Origin: Nocardia nova
GTDB taxonomy: Bacteria > Actinomycetota > Actinomycetes > Mycobacteriales > Mycobacteriaceae
NCBI RefSeq assembly: GCF_002933465.1
Contig: NZ_PSZE01000024.1
Location: forward strand, 39,907 to 103,906
Direction: 5' to 3'
DNA: 64,000 nt
In this document: one piece after another, positions 1 through 8,083 of the stretch
Layout: the number at the start of each line of letters is the position of its first letter
How positions within the stretch are numbered: position 1 is the first letter of the stretch
Position numbers and translations under genes: made by a program
The notes under the pieces: generated by a model
What the model was told of the DNA's origin: nothing
The model's input: the letters and a program-made list of their open reading frames with translations, nothing else
Database searches by the model: none

Positions 1-1887
1 TCGATCCGGCTGGTCGCGATCAGCCCGGAAATGTCCCGGCTGGCCGATGCCGCGGATGACGATTCGCCGCAGCGCGCCGACGAACCGTACCGTCGCGCGA
101 TCCGCGGCATTCGGCTTCGGGTGGCCGTGACCGCGCAGCGCGCGCTCGGCTCGGCAGCCGAATTCCCCTCGGTGCTCGAACTGTCCGATGAGCAGCTAGC
201 CCGCGTCGCTGCATACGAGGGCCCGGCGCAGCTGCTGGACGAGTTGACCATCATCGACGCCTCCATGCGCGAATCCGGTGACGGCCTGCTGGCCGACGAC
301 CGCTTGGCCGCGCTGCGTGGCGCGGTGGAGACGTTCGGGTTCCACCTGCAGGGCTTGGACATGCGCCAGAACTCGGAGGTGCACGAGCAGGTCGTGACCG
401 AACTGCTGGCGTGGTCGGGCGTGCACCCGGATTACGGCAGCCTCTCCGAACCGGAACGTATCGAGCTGCTGGCACATGAATTGAGTACGCGCCGCCCGCT
501 GCTGGGCCCGCACGCCCGGCTCAGCGAACTCGCCACCAAGGAACTCGGTGTGGTTCGCGCGGCCCGCGCCGCGATCGACGCGCTGGGGCCCGATACCGTG
601 CCCAACTACATCATCAGTATGTGCACCTCGGTGAGTGACATGCTCGAGGCGGCGCTGCTGTTGAAAGAGGCGGGAATTCTCGATCCCGGCGACGAACAGA
701 CCCCACCCCACTCCCCGGTCGGCGTGGTCCCGCTGTTCGAGACTATCGACGATCTGCGCGGTGGTGCGGCGACTTTGTCCGCGGCACTGGAGGTTCCGGC
801 GTACCGCCGGCTGGTCGCCGCCCGCGCGATGGCGCAGGAGGTGATGCTCGGTTATTCCGACTCCAACAAGGACGGCGGATATCTGGCGGCGAACTGGGCC
901 TTGTACCGCGCCGAACTCGATCTGGTGGAAACCGCGCGCAAGACCGGAATCCGGTTGCGGCTGTTCCACGGCCGGGGCGGGACCGTCGGTCGCGGCGGCG
1001 GCCGCAGCTACGACGCGATCCTCGCCCAGCCGGCGGGCGCGGTGCGCGGTTCGCTGCGCCTGACCGAACAGGGGGAGGTGATCTCCACCAAGTACGCCGA
1101 ATCCGGTTCGGCCCACCGCAATCTGGAATCGCTGGTCGCGGGCACGCTGGAATCGTCGCTGCTGGATGTCGAGGGTTTGGGGTCCGGCGCCGAGGCGGCA
1201 TACGAAGTCTTCGAGGAGCTCGCGGACGCCGCGCGGGAGGCCTACGCGCGGCTGGTGCATCGGACGCCCGGCTTCGTCGACTATTTCCGGGCCTCCACGC
1301 CCATCGCGGAGGTCGCCGACCTCAATCTCGGCAGCCGGCCCGCCTCGCGCAAGCCCACCAACTCGGTGTCGGATCTGCGGGCGATTCCCTGGGTGATGGC
1401 GTGGAGCCAGTCGCGGGTGATGCTGCCGGGCTGGTACGGCACCGGCACCGCCATCCAGGAGTGGGCCGGTACGGATTCCGATCGCTGGCAGACCCTGCGG
1501 GACCTGTACCGGCGGTGGCCGTTCTTCCGCACCGTGATGTCGAATCTGGCGCAGGTGATGGCCAAGGCGGATATGGATATCGCCGCCAGCTACGCCGAGC
1601 TGGTCGACGATGCGACGTTGCGCACCACCATCTTCGGCATGATTCGCGAGGAGTTCGATCGGACCGTGGAGGTGCATGCGGCGATCACCGGCAGCGATCG
1701 GTTGCTCTCGGACAATCCGGCGCTGGCCGAGTCCATCCACAACCGGTTCCCGTATCTGGAACCGTTGAACCAGATGCAGGTGGACTTGCTGCGGCGCAGG
1801 CGCGCCGGGGACGAATCGGAATTGATCGAGCGCGGCATTCTGCTCACCATGAACGGCCTCGCCACCGCATTGCGCAATTCGGGATAG
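1..1887 (+). CDS. ppc: Phosphoenolpyruvate carboxylase, C-terminal part (5' truncated by window edge)
   Basis: Carboxylates phosphoenolpyruvate with bicarbonate to oxaloacetate, replenishing the TCA cycle in the cytoplasm. The open frame runs in from base 1, so only about the last 628 residues are present and the N-terminal catalytic His region lies outside. Visible family motifs are GYSDSNKDGG near base 850, the glycine-rich FHGRGGTVGRGGG loop near 964, LTEQGEVISTKY near 1060, SNLAQVMAKADMDIA near 1540, and the conserved C-terminal end MNGLATALRNSG, where the tail is normally NG...RNTG. It converges on sigB across a strong hairpin. Identification is secure; the in-frame ATG at base 31 is internal, not a start. 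Confidence 0.97.
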   Translation, partial: SIRLVAISPEMSRLADAADDDSPQRADEPYRRAIRGIRLRVAVTAQRALGSAAEFPSVLELSDEQLARVAAYEGPAQLLDELTIIDASMRESGDGLLADDRLAALRGAVETFGFHLQGLDMRQNSEVHEQVVTELLAWSGVHPDYGSLSEPERIELLAHELSTRRPLLGPHARLSELATKELGVVRAARAAIDALGPDTVPNYIISMCTSVSDMLEAALLLKEAGILDPGDEQTPPHSPVGVVPLFETIDDLRGGAATLSAALEVPAYRRLVAARAMAQEVMLGYSDSNKDGGYLAANWALYRAELDLVETARKTGIRLRLFHGRGGTVGRGGGRSYDAILAQPAGAVRGSLRLTEQGEVISTKYAESGSAHRNLESLVAGTLESSLLDVEGLGSGAEAAYEVFEELADAAREAYARLVHRTPGFVDYFRASTPIAEVADLNLGSRPASRKPTNSVSDLRAIPWVMAWSQSRVMLPGWYGTGTAIQEWAGTDSDRWQTLRDLYRRWPFFRTVMSNLAQVMAKADMDIAASYAELVDDATLRTTIFGMIREEFDRTVEVHAAITGSDRLLSDNPALAESIHNRFPYLEPLNQMQVDLLRRRRAGDESELIERGILLTMNGLATALRNSG

Positions 1888-1940
1888 CCTGCGCGATTCG
1901 CAGGAGCGCAACGACTTTCGTGGCGGATCGCGATACAGCA

Positions 1941-1994
1941 CGCCGGCCGACGGATGTGCCCCGGAGGGGGAGGGCACACCGGCGTCGGCCGGCG
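1941..1994. terminator. Bidirectional terminator hairpin between ppc and sigB
   Basis: Perfect 12-bp arms CGCCGGCCGACG (1941-1952) and CGTCGGCCGGCG (1983-1994) enclose a second inverted repeat TGTGCCC (1955-1961) / GGGCACA (1972-1978). It lies between two convergent genes, with no clear T tract, as is common in actinobacteria. Confidence 0.75.
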
Positions 1995-2070
1995 CAGCGG
2001 AGGTGACCACGTTATCCAGTCACCGTGGTGGTGCTGGGCCGGATTCCGGGCGGCCCAGCGTCTGTGTGAC

Positions 2071-3039
2071 CTAGCTGGCGTAGGCGCGCAGGCGGTCCGC
2101 ACGCTCACCCTTGCGGAGCTTGGCCATGACTTCGCGCTCGATCTGGCGCACTCGCTCACGCGAGAGACCGAACAGTTTGCCGATTTGGTCGAGAGTGCGC
2201 GGCTGGCCGTCGTCGAGGCCGAAACGCAGCCGGATGACCTGCTGTTCGCGCTCGTCCAGGGTGGCCAGCACACTGCGCACGTCGCGGTGCATGAGCCCGG
2301 CGATGACGGCGCTCTCGGCGGAGGTCGCTTCCGAATCCTCGATGAAGTCGCCCAGCGGGGCTTCCTCGTCGTTGCCGACCGGCATGTCCAGGCTCACCGG
2401 GTCGCGGCTGTGGTCGAGCAGATCAGCGATCTTCTCCACCGGAATACCCGACTCGGCCGACAGTTCCTCGTCACTGGCCTCGCGGCCGAGCTGCTGATGC
2501 AGTTCCCGCTTGATCCGGGCCAGCTTGTTGACCTGTTCCACCAGATGCACGGGAAGGCGGATGGTGCGGCTCTGATCGGCCATACCGCGGGTGATGGCCT
2601 GACGGATCCACCAGGTGGCGTAGGTGGAGAACTTGAAACCCTTGGCGTAGTCGAATTTCTCCATCGCGCGGATCAGACCCAGGTTGCCTTCCTGGATCAG
2701 ATCCAGCAGCGGCATACCGCGGCCGGTGTAGCGCTTGGCCAGCGATACGACCAGGCGGAGGTTGGCCTCCAGCAGATGCTGACGGGCGGCCTGGCCGTCG
2801 CGGACCAGGATCGCAAGATCCCGCTTGCGGGTCGCCGAGAGCCGCTTGCCGGTCTCCAACAGGTGTTGGGCATAGAGGCCCGCCTCGATGCGCTTGGCCA
2901 ATTCGACCTCGTCGGCGGCCGTGAGCAGCGCGGTCTTACCGATCCCGTTCAGGTACACACGTACCAGGTCGGCTGCGGGGCTCTGGGCGTCGAGGTCCGA
3001 ATCGATGGCGCGCACTCCAGTGGTGGCGGGGCTTGTCAT
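2071..3039 (-). CDS. sigB: Principal-like group 2 sigma factor SigB
   Basis: Directs RNA polymerase to general-stress and stationary-phase promoters. 322 residues, the same size as mycobacterial SigB, with the sigma-70 regions in order: 1.2 around residues 23-52, region 2 with LRLVVSLAKRYTGRGMPLLD and the FSTYATWWIRQAITR segment at about 95-165, region 3, and the region 4 helix-turn-helix QIGKLFGLSRERVRQIE near the C-terminus. It lacks the long basic/acidic N-terminus of the primary factor encoded at 20.2-21.6 kb. The ATG is preceded by AGGAGG at good spacing. Upstream lies a stress-type ECF promoter (3075-3101), consistent with control by another sigma factor. Confidence 0.95.
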   Translation of the reverse strand: MTSPATTGVRAIDSDLDAQSPAADLVRVYLNGIGKTALLTAADEVELAKRIEAGLYAQHLLETGKRLSATRKRDLAILVRDGQAARQHLLEANLRLVVSLAKRYTGRGMPLLDLIQEGNLGLIRAMEKFDYAKGFKFSTYATWWIRQAITRGMADQSRTIRLPVHLVEQVNKLARIKRELHQQLGREASDEELSAESGIPVEKIADLLDHSRDPVSLDMPVGNDEEAPLGDFIEDSEATSAESAVIAGLMHRDVRSVLATLDEREQQVIRLRFGLDDGQPRTLDQIGKLFGLSRERVRQIEREVMAKLRKGERADRLRAYAS

Positions 3040-3074
3040 GACTTGCCTCCTGTCGGTGGTGTCTCACTCCGAAC

Positions 3075-3101
3075 AACGGACCCGACACTGGGAAAGTTCC
3101 C
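3075..3101 (-). promoter_or_regulatory. Predicted ECF-sigma (SigE/SigH/SigR-type) promoter of sigB
   Basis: On the minus strand GGGAAC (ending at 3096) is followed by exactly 18 bases and then GTT (3077-3075), 36 bp before the sigB ATG. This matches the GGAA(T/C)-N18-GTT form used by thiol/envelope stress ECF factors. M. tuberculosis sigB is known to be transcribed by such factors. The match is by eye only. Confidence 0.55.
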
Positions 3102-3162
3102 CGGCTTGGCACCGATAAACCGTGCTGAGCTGCGGCTTTCACATCCTCCGTCTGAGAAGTTC

Positions 3163-4749
3163 TTAAGAAGGGAACTCCGAGGACTGCGGGGAGGACGCGG
3201 ACGCACGTCCGGCGTCGGTCGCGGTCGCGTCGAGTTCTTCCGGTGTGATCAGTCCGTGCCGGACCAGTCCGGTGACCGCCGACAACGCCTCGGCTCGGAA
3301 TTGCGGTGTGGCGGTATCGCCGGTGTGGCCGATCGCGAGCAATTCGACCAGTTCTTCCAACGGCAGTCCGCCGGGCCGCATTCCCGCGAGCAGCGCCGCC
3401 AGAGTGTCGTCGATCTCGTGTTGCCAGCGGGGGCCGTCACCGCGATGCAGCCGGACCACGCGCTGCTGCCAGCCCTCGGCGCCCGGCAGCAGCACGCGTT
3501 CGAGCGCGGTGGCGGCGTCGACGGTGAATCGGGCACGCCACGCGACGTCGTTGTCCGCCAGAACCGTCCGCAGCCACGCCGAGCGGTGGAAGTAGGCCGG
3601 TGCCTCCGCGCCGAGCGGGTCGTCGAAACCATGGGTGAGATCCTCGGCGAGCACTTCGGTGGGCCCGTCGATCGCGCGCAGATAGACGAAGCCGAAGCCG
3701 ATACCCTCCACCTCCGCCGCATCGAAGGCGGCCAGCCACTGTTCGGCCCGCTGCTGCGCTTCGGGATCGCGCGGATCGAGGCCGGCGTCGCGCAGCCATG
3801 TGCCGACATACAGCGCCGGATCGGCCACATCGCGCTGCACGATCCAGGCGTCGACCCCGTGGTCGGGCAGCCAACTCGCCACCCGGGTCCGCCAGTCCGC
3901 ACCGCCGGCATGCACCCAGGAGGCAAGCATCGCCGCGATACCGCCCGGATTCAGCAGGCCGGGCGCCTGGGAGACGACCAGTTCGCTGGCGCCGTCCAGG
4001 GCCAGGCCCGAATCGCGGTAGGTGTGCTCGATCCGGGCCGGCCCGACCACGAACGGAGGATTGGCCACCACCTGATCGAAGCGGCGCCCGGCCACCGGCT
4101 CGAACCACGAGCCCTCGGCGAATTCGATCTCCAGGTCGTTGAGCGCGGCGGTCGCCTCGGCCAGCCATAGCGCCCGGCTGCTGACGTCGGTCCCGGTCAC
4201 CGTCGTCGCATAGCCCGCGGCGTGCACTGCCTGCACACCGCATCCGGTGCCGAGATCCAGGACCGATCCGACGGGTTCGGTGGGTGTGGCGCGCAGGAGC
4301 GACAGCGACGCCTGGCCCACGCCCAGGACGTGGTCGGCGCTGAGCGTGCGGCGCCGCATCGAGTCGTCGAGATCCGACAGCACCCAGCGAGTGCCCGATC
4401 CCAGGTCCAGTGGGCGCAGATCCAGGGCGGCGCGGATCGAATCGCCGTCGCGCTCGAGCAGACCGGCGGCGACGGCTCGGTCGAGATCGAGCGGTGCGAA
4501 AGCCGCGGCCACCTCCAGTTCGGGCAGGGCGTCACCGAGCAGCAGTAGCCGGATCAGTGTGCCGAGTTCACCGGCGTCGCGCGCGGCCCGGCGTACCGGC
4601 ACCGGTTCGGAGCGTCCCAGGGCGGTGTGGGCATCGGCGCCGATGGCCTCGAGCACGGTGTCGGCGTCGTAGCGGACCCGGGTCAGCGCGGTGCGCAGCG
4701 TGGGTGCGAGAGCGGTGAGCAGGGAGGCGGTGGTCCGGTCGGCAGGCAC
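3163..4749 (-). CDS. SAM-dependent methyltransferase with N-terminal DUF7059-like domain
   Basis: About 528 residues from a GTG at 4749, which has AGGTGG about 12 bases upstream; the open frame continues further upstream but those residues look non-coding. The central part carries a class I methyltransferase motif I (LDLGTGCGVQAVHA) and the NPPF motif (VVANPPFVVG) typical of enzymes that methylate amide or exocyclic amino nitrogens, such as PrmC-like and N6-adenine methylases. The N-terminal 150 residues resemble the helical DUF7059 region found before this domain in actinobacteria. The substrate cannot be told from sequence. It follows the DUF3099 gene by 65 bases on the same strand and may share its transcript. 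Confidence 0.8.
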   Translation of the reverse strand: MPADRTTASLLTALAPTLRTALTRVRYDADTVLEAIGADAHTALGRSEPVPVRRAARDAGELGTLIRLLLLGDALPELEVAAAFAPLDLDRAVAAGLLERDGDSIRAALDLRPLDLGSGTRWVLSDLDDSMRRRTLSADHVLGVGQASLSLLRATPTEPVGSVLDLGTGCGVQAVHAAGYATTVTGTDVSSRALWLAEATAALNDLEIEFAEGSWFEPVAGRRFDQVVANPPFVVGPARIEHTYRDSGLALDGASELVVSQAPGLLNPGGIAAMLASWVHAGGADWRTRVASWLPDHGVDAWIVQRDVADPALYVGTWLRDAGLDPRDPEAQQRAEQWLAAFDAAEVEGIGFGFVYLRAIDGPTEVLAEDLTHGFDDPLGAEAPAYFHRSAWLRTVLADNDVAWRARFTVDAATALERVLLPGAEGWQQRVVRLHRGDGPRWQHEIDDTLAALLAGMRPGGLPLEELVELLAIGHTGDTATPQFRAEALSAVTGLVRHGLITPEELDATATDAGRASASSPQSSEFPS

Positions 4750-4814
4750 ACGAGAACTCTGCCACCTGGTACGGGGTGCCGTGCTCGCCGGGTCCGGGCG
4801 GTCGCTCGCGTCGT

Positions 4815-5387
4815 TCAGCCGTCGATGGACCGATGCTGTCCCGATTCGAGCGCTTTCGCCGCGCGGCGCTCGTCCCAGCGGCTGGGCTCGTCTTTGCTTC
4901 GCGGCGGCCGGTCGTTCGCGATGAGGACGGCGATCCAGGGCAGCGGGATGGAGACACCGATGATGACCAGCGAGATCAGCGCATTGCTCCACAGGCCGTA
5001 GGCCACCGCCGCCAGCACCAGGCAGGGAATGCGGAAGGCCATCAGGATCATGTAGCGCTTGACGCGAGCGCGGTGCTGCTGGTCCAGGGAGGGCGCGGCC
5101 TCCGTGATCAACACCGGATGCTTGTCCTCACCGGGGAAATAGCCGGTGGAGGCGCGAGTGGGCCGGGGGATCGAGCCGGGCGGCCGGCGCTCGAACGTCG
5201 CGCCCGAAGGCCGCGGGTCGTCCGCCGGCGCCGAAACCTCCGGGCCCTCGGCGGTGTTCCCCTCGGCGGTGTTCGCGGAGCCGGCGGGCTCGGCCGCGCG
5301 TGCGTCGTGGTGCTCCGAACCGACCCGTCCGGGGCCCGACGTCCGGGACTCGGGTGGTAGGTCGGAGGAGTCGCCGTCACGCTGCAT
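4815..5387 (-). CDS. DUF3099 family membrane protein
   Basis: 190 residues. The first 90 are low-complexity (Ala, Glu, Pro, Gly) and probably disordered; the conserved part starts at HPVLITEAAPSLDQQHRARVKRYM, followed by two hydrophobic segments (roughly residues 107-125 and 129-148) and a charged tail. This is the pattern of the DUF3099 family found next to sigB in mycolata; function unknown. Small inner-membrane protein, cytoplasmic termini likely. It is divergent from the DUF3039 gene with 135 bases between them. Confidence 0.8.
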   Translation of the reverse strand: MQRDGDSSDLPPESRTSGPGRVGSEHHDARAAEPAGSANTAEGNTAEGPEVSAPADDPRPSGATFERRPPGSIPRPTRASTGYFPGEDKHPVLITEAAPSLDQQHRARVKRYMILMAFRIPCLVLAAVAYGLWSNALISLVIIGVSIPLPWIAVLIANDRPPRSKDEPSRWDERRAAKALESGQHRSIDG

Positions 5388-5522
5388 ATGTCGAGTCTTC
5401 CACTCCGCATGATCGAATGCACACGCGCCTTGCGCTGCGCAAGCACGGCCGGGCCGCGGGTATTCGATGAGGTTGGCGACACCCGCTCACCACCCTCGCG
5501 CGGCGATGGCAGAATCGATGAG

Positions 5523-5756
5523 GTGAGCACCGACACCCTGGTTCGTCCGGATACGACCACCGACGAGACGACCGACAGCGATACTCCCAAATACTTCCAC
5601 TACGTGAAGAAGGACAAGATCGCCGAAAGCGCCGTCATGGGCACCCATGTGGTGGCGCTGTGCGGCGAGGTGTTCCCGGTGACGCGCTCGGCCAAGCCCG
5701 GCTCGCCGGTCTGCCCGGACTGCAAGCGCATCTACGAAATGATGAAGAAGGACTGA
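5523..5756 (+). CDS. DUF3039 family protein with CxxC zinc-knuckle
   Basis: 77 residues from a GTG at 5523; the frame extends upstream but the conserved part begins here. The core reads KYFHYVKKDKIAESAVMGTHVVALCGEVFPV then PVCPDCKRIYEMMKK, with a Cys in the first half and CPDC in the second that could bind zinc. DUF3039 is actinobacterial and usually sits directly upstream of the SF2 helicase gene found here at 8.1 kb; in this genome about 2.3 kb of other material separates them. Role unknown; the CxxC points to a structural metal or redox site. Confidence 0.85.
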   Translation: MSTDTLVRPDTTTDETTDSDTPKYFHYVKKDKIAESAVMGTHVVALCGEVFPVTRSAKPGSPVCPDCKRIYEMMKKD

Positions 5757-5852
5757 GCCGCAGGAAGGATCGAGCCGCAGGAGGGATCGAGGCCAGCGGC
5801 GGTTTCCGGCTGTCTCGTTCGTCTGCGTCTGCGTCCGCCCCGCTTGTTTGAT

Positions 5853-5878
5853 CATTGTTCTCCCTGACGAGAACGATG
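5853..5878. terminator. Hairpin downstream of DUF3039 gene
   Basis: CATTGTTCTC (5853-5862) and GAGAACGATG (5869-5878) pair with one G-T, loop CCTGAC. It could end the DUF3039 transcript or be a regulator site for the decayed gene that follows. Confidence 0.35.
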
Positions 5879-5892
5879 TTTTCCGCGAGGTG

Positions 5893-6516
5893 GGCAGTGT
5901 ACGAAAATCGCGACGTCCCGGTGGTTTCGCACCGTCTCCTGCCTCGTGGCGGCTCTCGTGACGGCTGCCGCTTTTCTCGACCGCGACCACCGCCCGCGCC
6001 GGCGAGCCGGAGAATGTGGCGGCGCGGCCGTCGCCGGGATGTTCGGCGCGGCATCCCACCGGCACCTCGAATGAGAACTTCGCGGCGGCCGGGAAATCCG
6101 GGACCTACATTCTCGACGTCCCCGCCGCCACCGTGCCGCTGCCGCTGGTCGATCTGCACAGCTATCTGGAACCGGCCGCACTCGAGTACGTCGGCACGGG
6201 CCGGGGCGCCTTCGGCATGGCGAACGGATTCGCGACGGTCATGCCGCAGCTGGACCAATCCGGTCTGCCGCGATGGGATTTCGCTCTGCACAGCGCCGAT
6301 ATCGCCTACTTGTCCGAAGTGCTGACACATGTCGAAGCCACCCGGTGCGTGGACGAACGCCGCGTCTATGTGACCGCGCTGTGACCGCGCTGTCGATGGG
6401 GGGTGGATTCCCCGAACCGCTGGTCGGCCGCACCACGACAGCGATCAGCGCGAACCGGATCCGCTGGGACTTCTTCCGCGACCACCCGTTGCGCGCGCCG
6501 GCGAGTAGGCGACGCG
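5893..6516 (+). pseudogene. Decayed secreted esterase (PHB depolymerase / LpqC-like)
   Basis: Pieces of one alpha/beta-hydrolase lie in different frames. A signal-peptide-like stretch (KIATSRWFRTVSCLVAALV) is readable from about 5893; the body with VDLHSYLEPAALEYVGTG, a WDFALHSADIAYLSEVL segment and CVDERRVYVTAL is in another frame at 6085-6384; the end, RIRWDFFRDHP, is in a third. At 6371-6392 the 11-mer TGACCGCGCTG is present twice in tandem; removing one copy restores VYVTALSMGGG, where the catalytic Ser elbow of this family should be. Roughly 100 residues between that elbow and the C-terminal FFRDHP segment are missing. The gene cannot make an active enzyme. Confidence 0.75.
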
Positions 6517-6584
6517 CCGAACGGCATCGAGCGAGCGGACCGGCTTACCGACGTCCATCGATGGCTCGATCATCGCCGGTGCGG

Positions 6585-8015
6585 CTATCCGGCGGGGCGG
6601 ATCCGGCCCTGATCGCGGACGGACGGTGGGCGGGTGTCGGCGTGGTAGGCGGAACCACCGGCGGGCTCGTCGGACTGCCTGGTCGACGGCGCACCCTCCG
6701 AATGTCGCGCGTGCTGGGGGCGCTCCGGGTGTCGGGGGTCTTCCGAGTGCTGGGGGTCTTCAGAGTGCTGGGGGTCTTCAGAGTGCTGGGGGTCTTCCGA
6801 GTTCTGGGGATTCTCCGAGTGCTGCGCCTTCGCGGCTCGCGGGTCACCGAGCTCAGTCCACGGCAGATCCGCGGGTGGCTCGGCTTCGCTCCCCGCGGTC
6901 TCGTTCTCGTCGCCACGGCCGTCGTGCCGGTGCTTGCGCCGGGCCCACCACTGTTTGAACTGTTCGAACCGGGTCGCGCGGGCCGGCCAGAACTCCTGCA
7001 CGGTGGCGTTGAATTCCGCGCCCAGGATCACCGCGAAGGCCAGGAAGAACGTGAAGAGCAGGAAGGCGATCGGCGTCGCGAGTGCCCCGTAACTGACGCC
7101 GGCGCGCGCCGCGTAGGTCAGGTAGCGGCGCAGGATGTCGCTGGCCGCCATGAAGAAGATGCCGGCCACCAGGGCCCCGCCGAAGAGCCGGTGCCACGGC
7201 AGCGACCGATGCAGCGCCAGCTTGTACAACGTGGTCAGGCCGACGATGAGCAGCAGTCCGGCCGCCGGATAGTAGAAGTTGTCGATCAGGCGTAACCCGG
7301 GTTCGCGCCAGTTCGGCGGCAGCGCGCGGCCGATCAGGGTCGGGCCCAACGCCACCAGCGGCAGCACGAACACCGCCGCCACCAGGAACAGCAGATACAA
7401 CCCGAGCGCGAAGATGCGCTGCCAGACCGGATGGCGGGCATCGGCCTGGCCGTGCGCGGCGACGATGGAATCGACGAAGGTCGCCATGGCCGAGGACCCC
7501 GCCCACAGCGACAGCACGAACCCCACCGAGACCACCGCCCCGCGGCCGCGCTGCAGCACGTCGCGCACGGTCGGCGCGATCATCTCGTCGACGACGTTGG
7601 CGCTGAACAGATTGCGGCTGAAGCTGACGATCTTGCCCTCCACGATGTGGACGGTGTCGGGACCGAACAGGCCGCCGACATAACCGATACTGCCCAGCAG
7701 TCCGAGTAGCAGCGGCGCCAGCGAGAGGGTCTGCCAGAACGCGGCGGCGGCGGATTTGGCGAAGATCGAATCCGCCCACGCCTTCTCGGCGACTCGCGTG
7801 ATCACTCGCCAGATGCGCCGGAGCGCGGCCACGACTCGACCGCGCAGCCGCTGCCGGGATCGCGCTGCGCCGGAGGTCGAGGCCGGTCGGTCGGAACACA
7901 TCGTCAGTACAGCATTGCCCACCGAGGGCGCGACGGCAGCAACGGGCGGTGAACGTGTCGTCAGTGTTCTGTCGCACAGGCCCGCGGTGATCTGCGAGGT
8001 GAGCCGGGCGGCCAT
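6585..8015 (-). CDS. YihY/BrkB family integral membrane protein with repetitive C-terminal tail
   Basis: 476 residues if started at the ATG at 8015; an in-frame ATG at 7901 (438 residues) is also possible and neither has a clear ribosome site. Six or so membrane segments lie between about residues 85 and 365, with YihY-type features such as FWQTLSLAPLLLGLLG, the RDVLQRGRGAV loop and the AVILGAEFNA motif in the last helix. The cytoplasmic tail after residue 370 is hydrophilic and contains tandem SEDPQH units encoded by an 18-bp repeat. YihY proteins were once called RNase BN but are now treated as transporters or virulence-associated membrane proteins of unknown substrate. It is divergent from the helicase gene. 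Confidence 0.85.
   Translation of the reverse strand: MAARLTSQITAGLCDRTLTTRSPPVAAVAPSVGNAVLTMCSDRPASTSGAARSRQRLRGRVVAALRRIWRVITRVAEKAWADSIFAKSAAAAFWQTLSLAPLLLGLLGSIGYVGGLFGPDTVHIVEGKIVSFSRNLFSANVVDEMIAPTVRDVLQRGRGAVVSVGFVLSLWAGSSAMATFVDSIVAAHGQADARHPVWQRIFALGLYLLFLVAAVFVLPLVALGPTLIGRALPPNWREPGLRLIDNFYYPAAGLLLIVGLTTLYKLALHRSLPWHRLFGGALVAGIFFMAASDILRRYLTYAARAGVSYGALATPIAFLLFTFFLAFAVILGAEFNATVQEFWPARATRFEQFKQWWARRKHRHDGRGDENETAGSEAEPPADLPWTELGDPRAAKAQHSENPQNSEDPQHSEDPQHSEDPQHSEDPRHPERPQHARHSEGAPSTRQSDEPAGGSAYHADTRPPSVRDQGRIRPAG
6734..6823. repeat. 18-bp tandem repeat within the YihY tail
   Basis: Five head-to-tail copies of an 18-mer of the form GGGGGTCTTCNGAGTGCT (6734, 6752, 6770, 6788, 6806), the last two degenerate. 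In frame they encode SEDPQH-type hexapeptides, so copy-number change would keep the reading frame. Confidence 0.9.
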
Positions 8016-8083
8016 CGGATTCCGGGCAGATGAGGTGGTGTCGAATTGGCTAGGTGTCGGTGCCGGTCGCTACTCTCTGTCGA

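Noticed and set aside
1954..4170. Very long open frame antisense to sigB and the methyltransferase
   Set aside because: Its residues mirror the codon bias of the true minus-strand genes, and the opposite strand has complete sigma factor and methyltransferase motifs.
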